A stretch of 64,000 bases of DNA from contig NZ_LRQV01000022.1 of NCBI RefSeq assembly GCF_001567585.1, positions 1 to 64,000 of the forward strand, in the 5' to 3' direction. The stretch is from Micromonospora rosaria (GTDB lineage Bacteria; Actinomycetota; Actinomycetes; Mycobacteriales; Micromonosporaceae). Numbering within the stretch: the stretch's first letter is position 1; every line of letters begins with the position of its first letter. The notes beneath the pieces were generated by a model. That model made no database searches, was not told the origin of the DNA, and saw only the letters and a list, made by a program, of their open reading frames with translations. Of this stretch, positions 1-7,442 are shown piece by piece. The position numbers and the translations under genes are program-made.

Positions 1-235
1 CGGCCGGGTGGCTGGAGCGTCGCCGCCACCGCCTCGGGGGGCAGCGGCGGCCCCCCGGCCGGGCCGGCGGGATCGGGTGTGGACGGTGCCGCGACCGTCC
101 GATTCGGACCGGATCCGGTGCCTGCGCCGGTGGTTGTCCCCGGCTCCTCGGGGTCGCCCCTGGTCATCGTCGGCTCCTCGGGGCCGGCCCCGGCCGTCGT
201 CCGATCCGGCCGGGCGGTCGTGGCATGATCGTGCG

Positions 236-1927
236 GTGAGCGCGGGGGCGGAGATCCGGCGGGCGCCGCTCGGCGGCGCGCAACAGTTCGAGTGGTGGAA
301 GCTGCTCACCGGTGACTGCAACGCCGTCACGGTCGAGTACCGTCCCGAGCCGCCGATCCCGTACCCACGGGCGCTGGCGGCGCTGCGCGGGCTGCTCGCC
401 CGGCACGAGGCGCTCCGGACCACCTTCCAGCTCGACGACGCGGGGACGCCGGTGCAGGTGGTGCACGCCCCCGGCGAGCCGTCGGTCCGGTTCTGCGACG
501 CGGAGTCCGACGCCGCCCGGGCGGCGTTCCGCGCGACGCTGACCGAGCCGCCGTTCACCGCGGCCGACACCGAGCTGGTCCGCTTCGGCGTGGTCTGCTG
601 GGACGAGCTCGTCGTGGAGCTGCTGGTCGTGGTCAGCCACGCGGTCTTCGACGGGCACAGCCAACGGCTCGTGCGGGCCGAGCTGGTCGAGGCGTGCGGC
701 GACGCGCCACCCGACCCGGACCGGCCCGACGCGGAACGGTCCGCTGTGGACCGGCCCGACCGGGCCGGGGACGTCGGCCACCAGCCCGCCGACTCGGCCC
801 GGGCCGAGGCCTCCGGCGAGCTGGTGCCGGGCCGCGAGGCCGCGGAACGGTTCTGGCGGGAGGAGGTACGCCACCTGCCCGCCCGGCTGTTCGTGCCGTC
901 CCGGCCGGGCGTGTTCCAGCGGTACGGCGCCTCGTACCGCTCCGCCGCCCTCGCGCCGGCGCTGGTGCTCGCCGCCCGCCGGCACCGGACCACCCCCACG
1001 GTGGTGTACTCGGCGCTGGTGCACGCCCTGCTGGCGATCATGTCTGGGGAACCGGCGACCGTGGTGCGCAACCACTTCGCCGGGCGTACCACCGGGGAAC
1101 GCGGCACGGTCGGCTGCTACCACTGCATCCTCCCCACCACCGTCGACGTCTCGGACAATCCGTCGGTGGGCACGCTGATCGAGCGGGTGCGGGTACGGAT
1201 GTTCCGGGTGCAGAGCCGGTACCGGGTGGGTCAGCTCACGTTGCGCGAGACGCTGGCCGCCGAGGAACGGCGACGCGGTGTCCCCTTCGCGGCCGGTACG
1301 ACGGTCAACTTCGACCACAGCCCGGAGCTGACCGAGCTGCTGGGGCGCGACGACCGGGAGCTGACCGACCTGCTGGCCACCTCCGGCGAGCTGGAGCTGG
1401 CGATGGGGCGCAACGAGGTCACCCCGGACCGGGACGGCTTCGACGCGTACCTGATGACCACCATCGAGCCCGCTGCGACGTGGGTCCTGGCCAGCTTCAA
1501 CAGCATGGTCCTCGACCCGGGGCAGATGCGGGCGCTGCTGGCCGGCCCGGAGCGGATCCTGCGGGCGCACCTCGCCGGCCCGGACCTGACCCTCGACCAG
1601 GTGGCCGCCCGGCTCGGCGGCGACCTCGGCGACCCGGTACGGGTGGGCCTGCGCCCCGACGAGGAACTGGACCCGCCGCCGGCCCACGACGACGCGGGCC
1701 CGGTGGCCCCGGCGCTGGCGGCGCTGCGCGGCGCGGTGGCGCGACTCCACGGTGGCGACGACGTCGATCCGGACCGGTGCTACCTGGCCGTGGGCGGCCG
1801 GTTGCTGCTGGTGCCGGCGGTGCTCGCCCGGCTCGCCGAGGCCGGCTGGACCGGACTGGTGCCCGACGACTTCGCCCGGCCGGAGTCGCTGACCGGGCTG
1901 GCGGGGCGGCTGCGCCGGGCCTGGTGA
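236..1927 (+). CDS. Stand-alone condensation-domain protein with vestigial carrier domain
   Basis: Nonribosomal-peptide-type condensation protein of 563 residues, predicted to join a donor acyl group and an acceptor held on separate carrier proteins. Residues about 10-470 have the C-domain layout. The active-site motif reads SHAVFDG (S134-G140), so the first His of HHxxxDG is Ser while the catalytic second His (H135), Asp and Gly remain. The last 70 residues align with a peptidyl carrier domain, but the GGDS site reads GGRL, so it cannot take phosphopantetheine. GTG 236 is preferred over in-frame starts from position 8, because the earlier stretch is Pro/Arg-rich low-complexity sequence. It converges on the carrier-protein gene with only 5 bases between stops. 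The substrates cannot be read from sequence. Confidence 0.8.
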   Translation: MSAGAEIRRAPLGGAQQFEWWKLLTGDCNAVTVEYRPEPPIPYPRALAALRGLLARHEALRTTFQLDDAGTPVQVVHAPGEPSVRFCDAESDAARAAFRATLTEPPFTAADTELVRFGVVCWDELVVELLVVVSHAVFDGHSQRLVRAELVEACGDAPPDPDRPDAERSAVDRPDRAGDVGHQPADSARAEASGELVPGREAAERFWREEVRHLPARLFVPSRPGVFQRYGASYRSAALAPALVLAARRHRTTPTVVYSALVHALLAIMSGEPATVVRNHFAGRTTGERGTVGCYHCILPTTVDVSDNPSVGTLIERVRVRMFRVQSRYRVGQLTLRETLAAEERRRGVPFAAGTTVNFDHSPELTELLGRDDRELTDLLATSGELELAMGRNEVTPDRDGFDAYLMTTIEPAATWVLASFNSMVLDPGQMRALLAGPERILRAHLAGPDLTLDQVAARLGGDLGDPVRVGLRPDEELDPPPAHDDAGPVAPALAALRGAVARLHGGDDVDPDRCYLAVGGRLLLVPAVLARLAEAGWTGLVPDDFARPESLTGLAGRLRRAW

Positions 1928-1932
1928 CCCGC

Positions 1933-2208
1933 TCATCCGGGCGTACCGGACGCGGGCGGGTCCACCGGGTGCCCGGTGCCGGACGCGGCGAGCCGGGCGG
2001 CCAGCTCGCGGAAGTCCCGGGCCTCGAAGAACACCGTCACGTCGAGGTCGACGCCGAGCCGGGCCTCCAGCCGCAGGAACAGGTCGATGGCGGTCATCGA
2101 GTCGCCGCCGATCTCGAAGAAGTTCTCCTCGGCGGCGGTGTGGCGGCCGAGCACCTGGGCGCAGACCGCGAGGATCTCCGCCAAATGCCGGGGGGCCGGC
2201 TCAGCCAT
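1933..2208 (-). CDS. Free-standing peptidyl/acyl carrier protein
   Basis: Carrier protein of 91 residues with the phosphopantetheine site in FFEIGGDSMTAIDLF; the Ser of GGDS is the attachment residue. Family knowledge: a PPTase converts it to the holo form and it then holds an acyl or aminoacyl thioester for trans-acting enzymes. Its start overlaps the 3' end of the upstream adenylation-carrier gene by 8 bases, so the two are probably translationally coupled. GGDS, rather than the GxDSL of fatty-acid ACPs, suggests an NRPS-type partner, possibly one of the two free condensation proteins or the BtrH-like acyltransferase. Confidence 0.88.
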   Translation of the reverse strand: MAEPAPRHLAEILAVCAQVLGRHTAAEENFFEIGGDSMTAIDLFLRLEARLGVDLDVTVFFEARDFRELAARLAASGTGHPVDPPASGTPG

Positions 2209-4168
2209 GGCGCGGCTCCGTCGCGTCGTCGGCCCGCCGGCCCGGGGTGAGCAGGGGGGTCAGGCCCCGGGGTGTCCGCCACTCGAACAGGTCGACGAAG
2301 GTGAGTTCGACGTCGAACCGGCGGTAGAGGCGGGAGATGAGCCGGGCGGCGAGCAGCGAGTCGCCACCGGCGTCGAAGAAGTCGTCGTCCGGCCCGTGCG
2401 CCCGGTCGAGGACCCGGCCGAAGATCGACGCGACCTCGGCGACGACGGGATCACCGCTGCTCTCCGCCGCCCCGCCGTCCCCCCTCGCGCCGGTACCGCC
2501 CGCCGCGCCGACGGCCTCCGCCGTTGCGCCGTCGCCCGCCGTGCCGGTGCCGCCAAGCCTGTCGGGCGTGGTGCCGGCGGGCGGGTCGACCGGGCGGGTG
2601 CGGTCCTGCGCCGTGAGGGCCGCGTGGTCGACCTTGCCGTTGGGCAGCAGCGGCAGGGCGGCACGGACGGACCAGCGGGTCGGCACCAGGTGCCCGGGGA
2701 GCCGCTCGCGCAGCCAGCCGGTCAGCTCGGGGCCGGTCACGGCCGCGCCGGCCCGGGGGACGACCGCGGCGGCGAGGTGCCGGCCGCCGGCCGCCGCGTC
2801 GACCCCGTACGCCGCCGCGGCGACCAGCGCCGGGTGGCCGAGCAGGGCACGCTCCACCGCCTCCGGCTCAACCCGGTGGCCGCGGACCTTGAGCTGCCGG
2901 TCCACCCGGCCGACGTAGCCGAGCTGACCGTCCGGGCCGGTGGTCACCAGGTCACCGGTGCGGAACATCCGCTCGTCGCCGGCGCCGGGCACCGGACCGA
3001 ACCGCTGCGCCGTGGCCTCCGGCTGGGCCTGGTAGCCGAGGCTGAGCGACGGACCGCCGACGTACAGCTCGGCGATGGGGGAGCCGGGCGCTGTCGGAAC
3101 CAGGAGTTGACGGACGTGGGGCAGCGGCCGACCGATCGGTACCGGCATGCCGTCGGGCAGCCCGCGCCCGGCGGCGCCGCCCAGCTCCGCCTGGTGGGTG
3201 ACCAGCACGGTCTCGGTCTGGCCGTACGTGTTGACCAGCCGGACCCGGTCGGGCACCAGCGCGCACCAGGTACGGACCGGTCCGGCGGCGACCTCCTCGC
3301 CGCCGATGACGACCAGGCGCAGCGACGGTGGCAGCGGCCGGCCGGTCAGCCGGAGGAACTCCACCACCTCGTACCAGAACGAGGTGGGCAGGTCGACGAC
3401 GGTGACCGCGTGGTCCGCGACCGCGGCGAGCAGCCCCGCCACCGTGCCGTCCGTGGCCCGCCGGTCGATGACCAGGGTCGCCCCGCCGAGCAGGCTGGTG
3501 TAGGTCTCCTCGCCGCTGGTGTCCCAGGTCAGCGCGGCGAAGCTGAGCACCCGGTCGCCGGGGGTGATCCGCCACGCCTCGACCAGCGCGGTGGCCGCCG
3601 TCGCCAGGGCCCGGTGGCCGACCAGGACCCCTTTGGCGGCGCCGGTGGAGCCGGAGGTGTGCAGGACGTAGGCGAGCGGGTCGCCGGCCGGGGGGTCGAC
3701 GACCGGGTCCGGCGCGCCGACCGGGTCGGGGGCGAGGGACGGCGTGGGCTCGATGGTCCGTACCGGCAGGCCGGCGGCGACGGCCGGGGGCAGCGGGGCG
3801 GCGAGCAGGAGCCGGCGCAGGCCGCAGCCGCGCACGATGTCGTGCAGGCGGTGCGGCGGGTCGGTGGGGTCCAGCAGGACGTACGCCGCGCCGGCCCGCA
3901 GCACGGCGAGCAGCGCGCCGATCCCGGCGGCCGAACGGCGGACCGTCACACCGACCGGCTCGCCGGTGCGGACGCCGTCACGCAGCAGGGCGGCGGCCAG
4001 CGCCTCGACGTCCCGCCAGAGGGTGCGGTAGCTGGTGACCGTGCCGTCCTCGACCAGCGCGGCGGCCTCCGGGGTGCGGGCCGCGACCTGCTCCAGCAGG
4101 GCGATGACCGAGGCGGCCGGCGGTGGGACGGTGGCCTCCACACGGACCGGGGCCTGGGGGGTGGGCAT
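2201..4168 (-). CDS. NRPS adenylation-carrier (A-T) didomain protein
   Basis: Activates an amino acid as its adenylate and loads it onto its own carrier domain (655 residues). The adenylation core motifs are clear: LHTSGSTGAAKG (A3), NTYGQTE (A5), FRTGDL (A7), VGRVDRQLKVRGHR (A8) and LPNGKVD with the catalytic Lys (A10). The C-terminal carrier domain has FFDAGGDSLLAARL. Lining up the specificity pocket by eye gives D-T-E-D-V-G-T-L-V; the extra acidic residues hint at a basic amino acid such as ornithine, lysine or diaminobutyrate, but this is weak inference. ATG 4168 has an AAGGAG ribosome site. A promoter and a perfect palindrome lie about 100 bases upstream. The didomain presumably feeds the free condensation proteins in trans. 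Confidence 0.9.
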   Translation of the reverse strand: MPTPQAPVRVEATVPPPAASVIALLEQVAARTPEAAALVEDGTVTSYRTLWRDVEALAAALLRDGVRTGEPVGVTVRRSAAGIGALLAVLRAGAAYVLLDPTDPPHRLHDIVRGCGLRRLLLAAPLPPAVAAGLPVRTIEPTPSLAPDPVGAPDPVVDPPAGDPLAYVLHTSGSTGAAKGVLVGHRALATAATALVEAWRITPGDRVLSFAALTWDTSGEETYTSLLGGATLVIDRRATDGTVAGLLAAVADHAVTVVDLPTSFWYEVVEFLRLTGRPLPPSLRLVVIGGEEVAAGPVRTWCALVPDRVRLVNTYGQTETVLVTHQAELGGAAGRGLPDGMPVPIGRPLPHVRQLLVPTAPGSPIAELYVGGPSLSLGYQAQPEATAQRFGPVPGAGDERMFRTGDLVTTGPDGQLGYVGRVDRQLKVRGHRVEPEAVERALLGHPALVAAAAYGVDAAAGGRHLAAAVVPRAGAAVTGPELTGWLRERLPGHLVPTRWSVRAALPLLPNGKVDHAALTAQDRTRPVDPPAGTTPDRLGGTGTAGDGATAEAVGAAGGTGARGDGGAAESSGDPVVAEVASIFGRVLDRAHGPDDDFFDAGGDSLLAARLISRLYRRFDVELTFVDLFEWRTPRGLTPLLTPGRRADDATEPRHG

Positions 4169-4264
4169 CGGACTCCTTCCCGTCGCCGGGCGCGAGGGGT
4201 GGTGGGGCCATGCGGGGTGGGGCGGTCGGCCGACTCGTCGCCCGGCTGCTTGGCCGGGGCGGGC

Positions 4265-4280
4265 GTCGAAGCGCTTCGAC
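4265..4280. promoter_or_regulatory. 16-bp perfect palindrome, candidate operator
   Basis: GTCGAAGCGCTTCGAC is a perfect palindrome centred on GCGC, the usual centre of LacI-family operators. It starts where transcription from the predicted minus-strand promoter (4288-4317) would begin, a position that favours repression of the adenylation-carrier and carrier-protein genes. Confidence 0.5.
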
Positions 4281-4287
4281 CAGCGAG

Positions 4288-4317
4288 AACCTAGCCCTTC
4301 GTCGGCCGGCCGGTCAA
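4288..4317 (-). promoter_or_regulatory. Predicted promoter of the A-T/PCP operon
   Basis: On the minus strand TTGACC (4317-4312) and TAGGTT (4293-4288) are separated by 18 bases, a reasonable primary-sigma-factor promoter. Transcription would begin near 4281, about 110 bases before the ATG at 4168 and directly on the palindrome at 4265-4280. Confidence 0.45.
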
Positions 4318-4418
4318 TGGCGTCGGGACCGGTGGCGGCCTTCGTCCGATTTGGACACCCGAATCGCCGCCCGGTCCGGGCGGCCCGGCGTCCACCCGGG
4401 GCGGACGGCGGTGAGGGC

Positions 4419-5474
4419 TCATCCCTGGCGGACGGCGGCGTCGAGCTGTTCGACCACCCGCCGTTCGGCGGCGGCGATCAGGCGGACCAGCTTCGGCACC
4501 TGGTACAGGCCCCGGGCGACGAGGTCGGCGGCGGCCGGGTCCGTCACCGGGGCGGGCCCGCCGGCGAGCCAGAGCGAGGCGGCGACGTCCCACTGTCGGG
4601 ACACCGCGCGCAGCCGGTCGGCGCACTCGGCCAGCGCGGGGTGCCCCAGCGCGGCGACCCGGGACAGCCAGAGCGCGTGCCCCCGGCGCAGCGCGCCGAG
4701 GTCGGTGAAGCTGCTCACCGGCAACTCCCGCCGCCGGCCCGGGTCGGCCCGGAAGTCCGGCCCGGCCAGCCACTCCGCCAGCCGGTCGGCGACCAGCCCG
4801 ATCGCGGCCACCCCGTGCCGGCCGGCCGGGTCGAGCATCGCCGCGACGTTGCGTCGGACCTGGTCCCGCCAGGTGGCGGCCAGCCAGCCGGTCACCGCGT
4901 CGGTCGCGCCGGGCGCCACGGTCAGCTCCACCGTGCGGTACCGGGCGGCGCCCAGGTGCGGCGAGTCGGCCCACCGGGCGAACCGGTCCGGCGCGACCCG
5001 GCCGCTGAACCGGGAGCGGGGGAAGCTGTCCAGCACCTCGACGTCGTCGCCGCTGGCGGCGGTGACCACCAGGTGGTGCGGCACGTGGGCCCGCAAGTGG
5101 AACGGGGCCGGCTCGTAGCCGTACTGGTCGACGGTGACGGCGACCGCCCGCCCGCCCCGGGTCCGGTCGCGCAGGTGCCGGTGCAGGTGGGGCAGGTCGG
5201 CGGCCCGGTGCTCGACCAGCCCGATGCCGGTGCCGGTCGGGCCGGTGGCCGGGGGCAGTGGGCCGCCGGTCCGGTACGCCGGGGACAGCCCGTCGGCGAC
5301 GCCCCGGTCCACACCCACCTCGAAGGCGAGGTCCCCGAGGAGCAGGTCCTCGGGGTGGGCGACGCCGGCCAGCCGCAGCAGCGTGCCGAACGCGGTGTCC
5401 TGGCAGTCGCCGTGCGCGAAACCCGGATCGTCGACGACCGCGTCACCGGTGGGCGGCCCGGGGGGATGCCGCAT
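4419..5474 (-). CDS. BtrH-like papain-fold cysteine acyltransferase
   Basis: A 351-residue protein that reads like the butirosin BtrH family (BtrH N-terminal domain plus a DUF4872-type C-terminal half), cysteine enzymes that move an acyl group from an ACP to an amine. Visible catalytic candidates are Cys24 (GDCQDTAFGTLL), His133/His134 (HVPHHLVV) and Asp149 (VEVLDSF), in the order and context expected of a papain-like triad. The ATG at 5474 has GGAG seven bases upstream; in-frame starts further out lack support. It is a separate minus-strand unit, 251 bases upstream of the A-T gene. Inferred role: trans transfer of the assembled acyl chain onto an amine. A transglutaminase- or peptidase-like activity cannot be excluded. 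Confidence 0.6.
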   Translation of the reverse strand: MRHPPGPPTGDAVVDDPGFAHGDCQDTAFGTLLRLAGVAHPEDLLLGDLAFEVGVDRGVADGLSPAYRTGGPLPPATGPTGTGIGLVEHRAADLPHLHRHLRDRTRGGRAVAVTVDQYGYEPAPFHLRAHVPHHLVVTAASGDDVEVLDSFPRSRFSGRVAPDRFARWADSPHLGAARYRTVELTVAPGATDAVTGWLAATWRDQVRRNVAAMLDPAGRHGVAAIGLVADRLAEWLAGPDFRADPGRRRELPVSSFTDLGALRRGHALWLSRVAALGHPALAECADRLRAVSRQWDVAASLWLAGGPAPVTDPAAADLVARGLYQVPKLVRLIAAAERRVVEQLDAAVRQG

Positions 5475-5704
5475 CGGGTCTCCTCGCTCCGCCGGGCCGG
5501 GCGCGGGCAGGGACGCCCACGTCGCCGGCCGGGTACGGCCGTCGGGTCCACCGTGGTCGGTGGGGTTCGGCGACCACCATCCCGCAGCCGGCGGCCCGGG
5601 GGAATCGGCCACTTCGTCCGCCGGGTCGGCCGGGGGGACCGGATGGACACGCGACGAGACGGCGCACGCCCGCCCGGCCGGCCCCGCCCGGACCACCGCC
5701 GTCC

Positions 5705-5775
5705 GGTGCGCGGCCGGCTCTGACCACCGCCGCCCGTCCGGCCGACCGGTGCGCGGCCGGCTCGGACCGCCGCCG
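5705..5775. repeat. Imperfect tandem repeat in a non-coding stretch
   Basis: GGTGCGCGGCCGGCTC starts at 5705 and again at 5748 (period 43). The following bases are similar and then diverge. The stretch 5475-5903 between the BtrH-like and transposase-like genes otherwise contains only GC-rich sequence in which I see no gene, promoter or terminator. Confidence 0.5.
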
Positions 5776-5903
5776 CCCGCCGGGCCGCCCGGTCGCCGCC
5801 CTGCGGGCCGGGCCGACCGGCGCGGCCGGCCCGGCCAGCCGGCGGGCGGGTGGAGCCCCGGCCGTCGGGCCGGTGGGTAACCGCCTGCTGGGACTCGCCG
5901 GCC

Positions 5904-6992
5904 TCAGCGTTCGGCTGCCTGCCGGCCGGCTGGCGCGGCCACGCCGCAAGTCCGTTCCAGATGTCTGTCCAGGGCGTCGCGGACGGCTTCGGCGGCTTTG
6001 ACCCATGCGAGGCATTCCGGGTGCCCGGCCCCGGCGACGGGGGCGCCGGGGTCGGTCGCCGCCGGGCCGGGCGGCGTCGGCTCCGGCGCGAGGGCCGGGA
6101 CCGTGCCACCGAAGCGGGCGACCCACTGCGCGGCCTGGTCGCGCCAGGTGGGCCCGGCGGGGGTGAAGTGGACGTGGAAGCGCGGGTGGCGGGCCAGCCA
6201 GGCCCGGACCGGCGCGGTGTCGTGCAGGGCCACGTTGTCGCTGATGACGTGGACGTCCAGGTCGGCGGGGACGGCCCGGTCGACGGCGCGCAGGAAGCGG
6301 CGGTACGCGCAGCCCCGGGCCCGGCGGTCCGGTTCGCCGGCCCCGGCGGCGCCGACCACGTCCGGCGGTGCCGGCGGGTCGGTCGTGTCCGGGGACGGCA
6401 GGCACGGATCCGGGCCGCCCGGCGGTGCGGGCGCCGGGGCGGCGGCCGGCCGGTTCTCGTCCGTGCACAGCACCACCGCCCGCTCCGGCAGGTGCTCGTA
6501 GATGCCGACCACGTCGACGACCCGCGCCACGAACCGCAGGTCGGTGGCCAGCCGGAGGCCGTCCTGCAGGTGCGGCCGGAGGTCGAACCGGCGCCAGATC
6601 CGCCCGACCGTCGAGGCGGACAGCCCGCTGTGCGCGGCCATCGCGGCCCGGGACCAGCGCCGCGTCCGGTCCGGTGGCGCGTCCAGGGTGGCGGTGACCA
6701 CCTGGCGCACCCGGTCCTGCCCGACCGTCGTGGGCCGCCCGGTCCGGGGCGCGTCGGCCAGGCCGGACATCCGGTGGGCCACGAACCGCGAGCGCCACTT
6801 GCCCACGGTCGGCGGCGAGACGCCGAACCGGGCCGCGACCTCGGCGTTGGTGGCGCCGTCGGCGCAGGCGAGCACGATCCGGCAGCGCAGCGCGTACGCC
6901 TGGGTGGAGCTCGCCGCCCGCGCGCCCCGGCCGAGCTGGGCCCGTTCCTCGTCGCTGAGAGTCAATGCGGTCTTCGGTCGACCCTTCCCCAT
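5904..6992 (-). CDS. Degraded IS630-family transposase-like protein, possible domesticated regulator
   Basis: An open frame of 362 residues. The two N-terminal helix-turn-helix units of IS630 transposases are well preserved (GATNAEVAARFGVSPPTVGK and the stretch around SGLSASTVGRIWRRF). The catalytic half is altered. The first Asp survives (LCTDEN, where active members have DEK) and the second survives (VISDNVALHD), but the segment holding the usual NQVERW glutamate reads RDQAAQW, so the third acidic residue is gone. About 40 residues between the two Asp motifs are replaced by a Pro/Ala-rich stretch. No terminal inverted repeats are evident. It is divergent from the main biosynthetic operon with a palindrome between them. 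It cannot be an active transposase as read; it is either a decaying relic or a DNA-binding protein recruited for regulation. Confidence 0.75.
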   Translation of the reverse strand: MGKGRPKTALTLSDEERAQLGRGARAASSTQAYALRCRIVLACADGATNAEVAARFGVSPPTVGKWRSRFVAHRMSGLADAPRTGRPTTVGQDRVRQVVTATLDAPPDRTRRWSRAAMAAHSGLSASTVGRIWRRFDLRPHLQDGLRLATDLRFVARVVDVVGIYEHLPERAVVLCTDENRPAAAPAPAPPGGPDPCLPSPDTTDPPAPPDVVGAAGAGEPDRRARGCAYRRFLRAVDRAVPADLDVHVISDNVALHDTAPVRAWLARHPRFHVHFTPAGPTWRDQAAQWVARFGGTVPALAPEPTPPGPAATDPGAPVAGAGHPECLAWVKAAEAVRDALDRHLERTCGVAAPAGRQAAER

Positions 6993-7005
6993 GACGCGGA
7001 TGATA

Positions 7006-7015
7006 CATGTACATG
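7006..7015. promoter_or_regulatory. CATGTACATG palindrome, candidate operator
   Basis: A 10-bp perfect palindrome in a locally AT-rich patch, 14 bases upstream of the transposase-like ATG (6992) and about 65 bases upstream of the predicted promoter of the large operon. It is a plausible site for an autoregulator acting on both divergent units. Confidence 0.4.
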
Positions 7016-7078
7016 AACGAATTTCTGGCGCGGATTGTCGGGTTGTTTGCGGCCCGGAATTGAATCACCGCGCTGTTC

Positions 7079-7107
7079 TGGACAGGCCCTGACGTCGTCG
7101 GTATGGT
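7079..7107 (+). promoter_or_regulatory. Predicted promoter of the main biosynthetic operon
   Basis: TGGACA (7079-7084) and TATGGT (7102-7107) are separated by 17 bases, close to the primary-sigma consensus. Transcription would start near 7114, about 80 bases before the GTG at 7194. CCCGACG occurs twice (7108-7114 and 7118-7124) across the expected start point and could bind a regulator. Confidence 0.45.
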
Positions 7108-7193
7108 CCCGACGAGTCCCGACGCCACGGAAAACGTTCGCCGCCGCCGGTCGCGGTGGCCCGTGGAAATGACCTGACAGGGAGCCCGCTGTA

Positions 7194-7442
7194 GTGACCA
7201 CCAACGATCTCGATTCGCAGATGGCCGCCATCTGCGCCGACGTGCTGGACCGGTCCACGCTCGGGACGGACGACGACCTCATCGCCCTGGGCATGGACTC
7301 GGTGGCCGCCGTGGAGATCGTGACCCGCGTCGAGACGGCCTACGGGGTGGACGTCGTCGACGTCATCTTCGACAACCCCACGGTGACCCGCCTCTGCGAC
7401 GTGGTGCGGGGGGCGGCCCCCGGTGGCGCGGCCGATGCCTAG
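7194..7442 (+). CDS. Acyl carrier protein
   Basis: An 82-residue carrier protein with LGMDSVAAVEIV, the Ser being the phosphopantetheine site. GTG 7194 follows a GGAG at 7181-7184. It is the first gene of the large + operon and its 3' end overlaps the next gene, an acyl-AMP ligase, by 8 bases. The simplest reading is that the ligase loads this carrier and the downstream diiron and radical SAM enzymes act on the bound acyl group. Confidence 0.9.
   Translation: MTTNDLDSQMAAICADVLDRSTLGTDDDLIALGMDSVAAVEIVTRVETAYGVDVVDVIFDNPTVTRLCDVVRGAAPGGAADA

Noticed and set aside
164..1936. A 590-codon minus-strand frame covering the first condensation gene
   Set aside because: It is a high-GC shadow without motifs; the + frame carries a coherent C-domain.
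5904..6992. Active IS630 insertion sequence
   Set aside because: The third catalytic acid is missing, the region between the two catalytic Asp residues is replaced, and no terminal inverted repeats or TA target duplication are visible.
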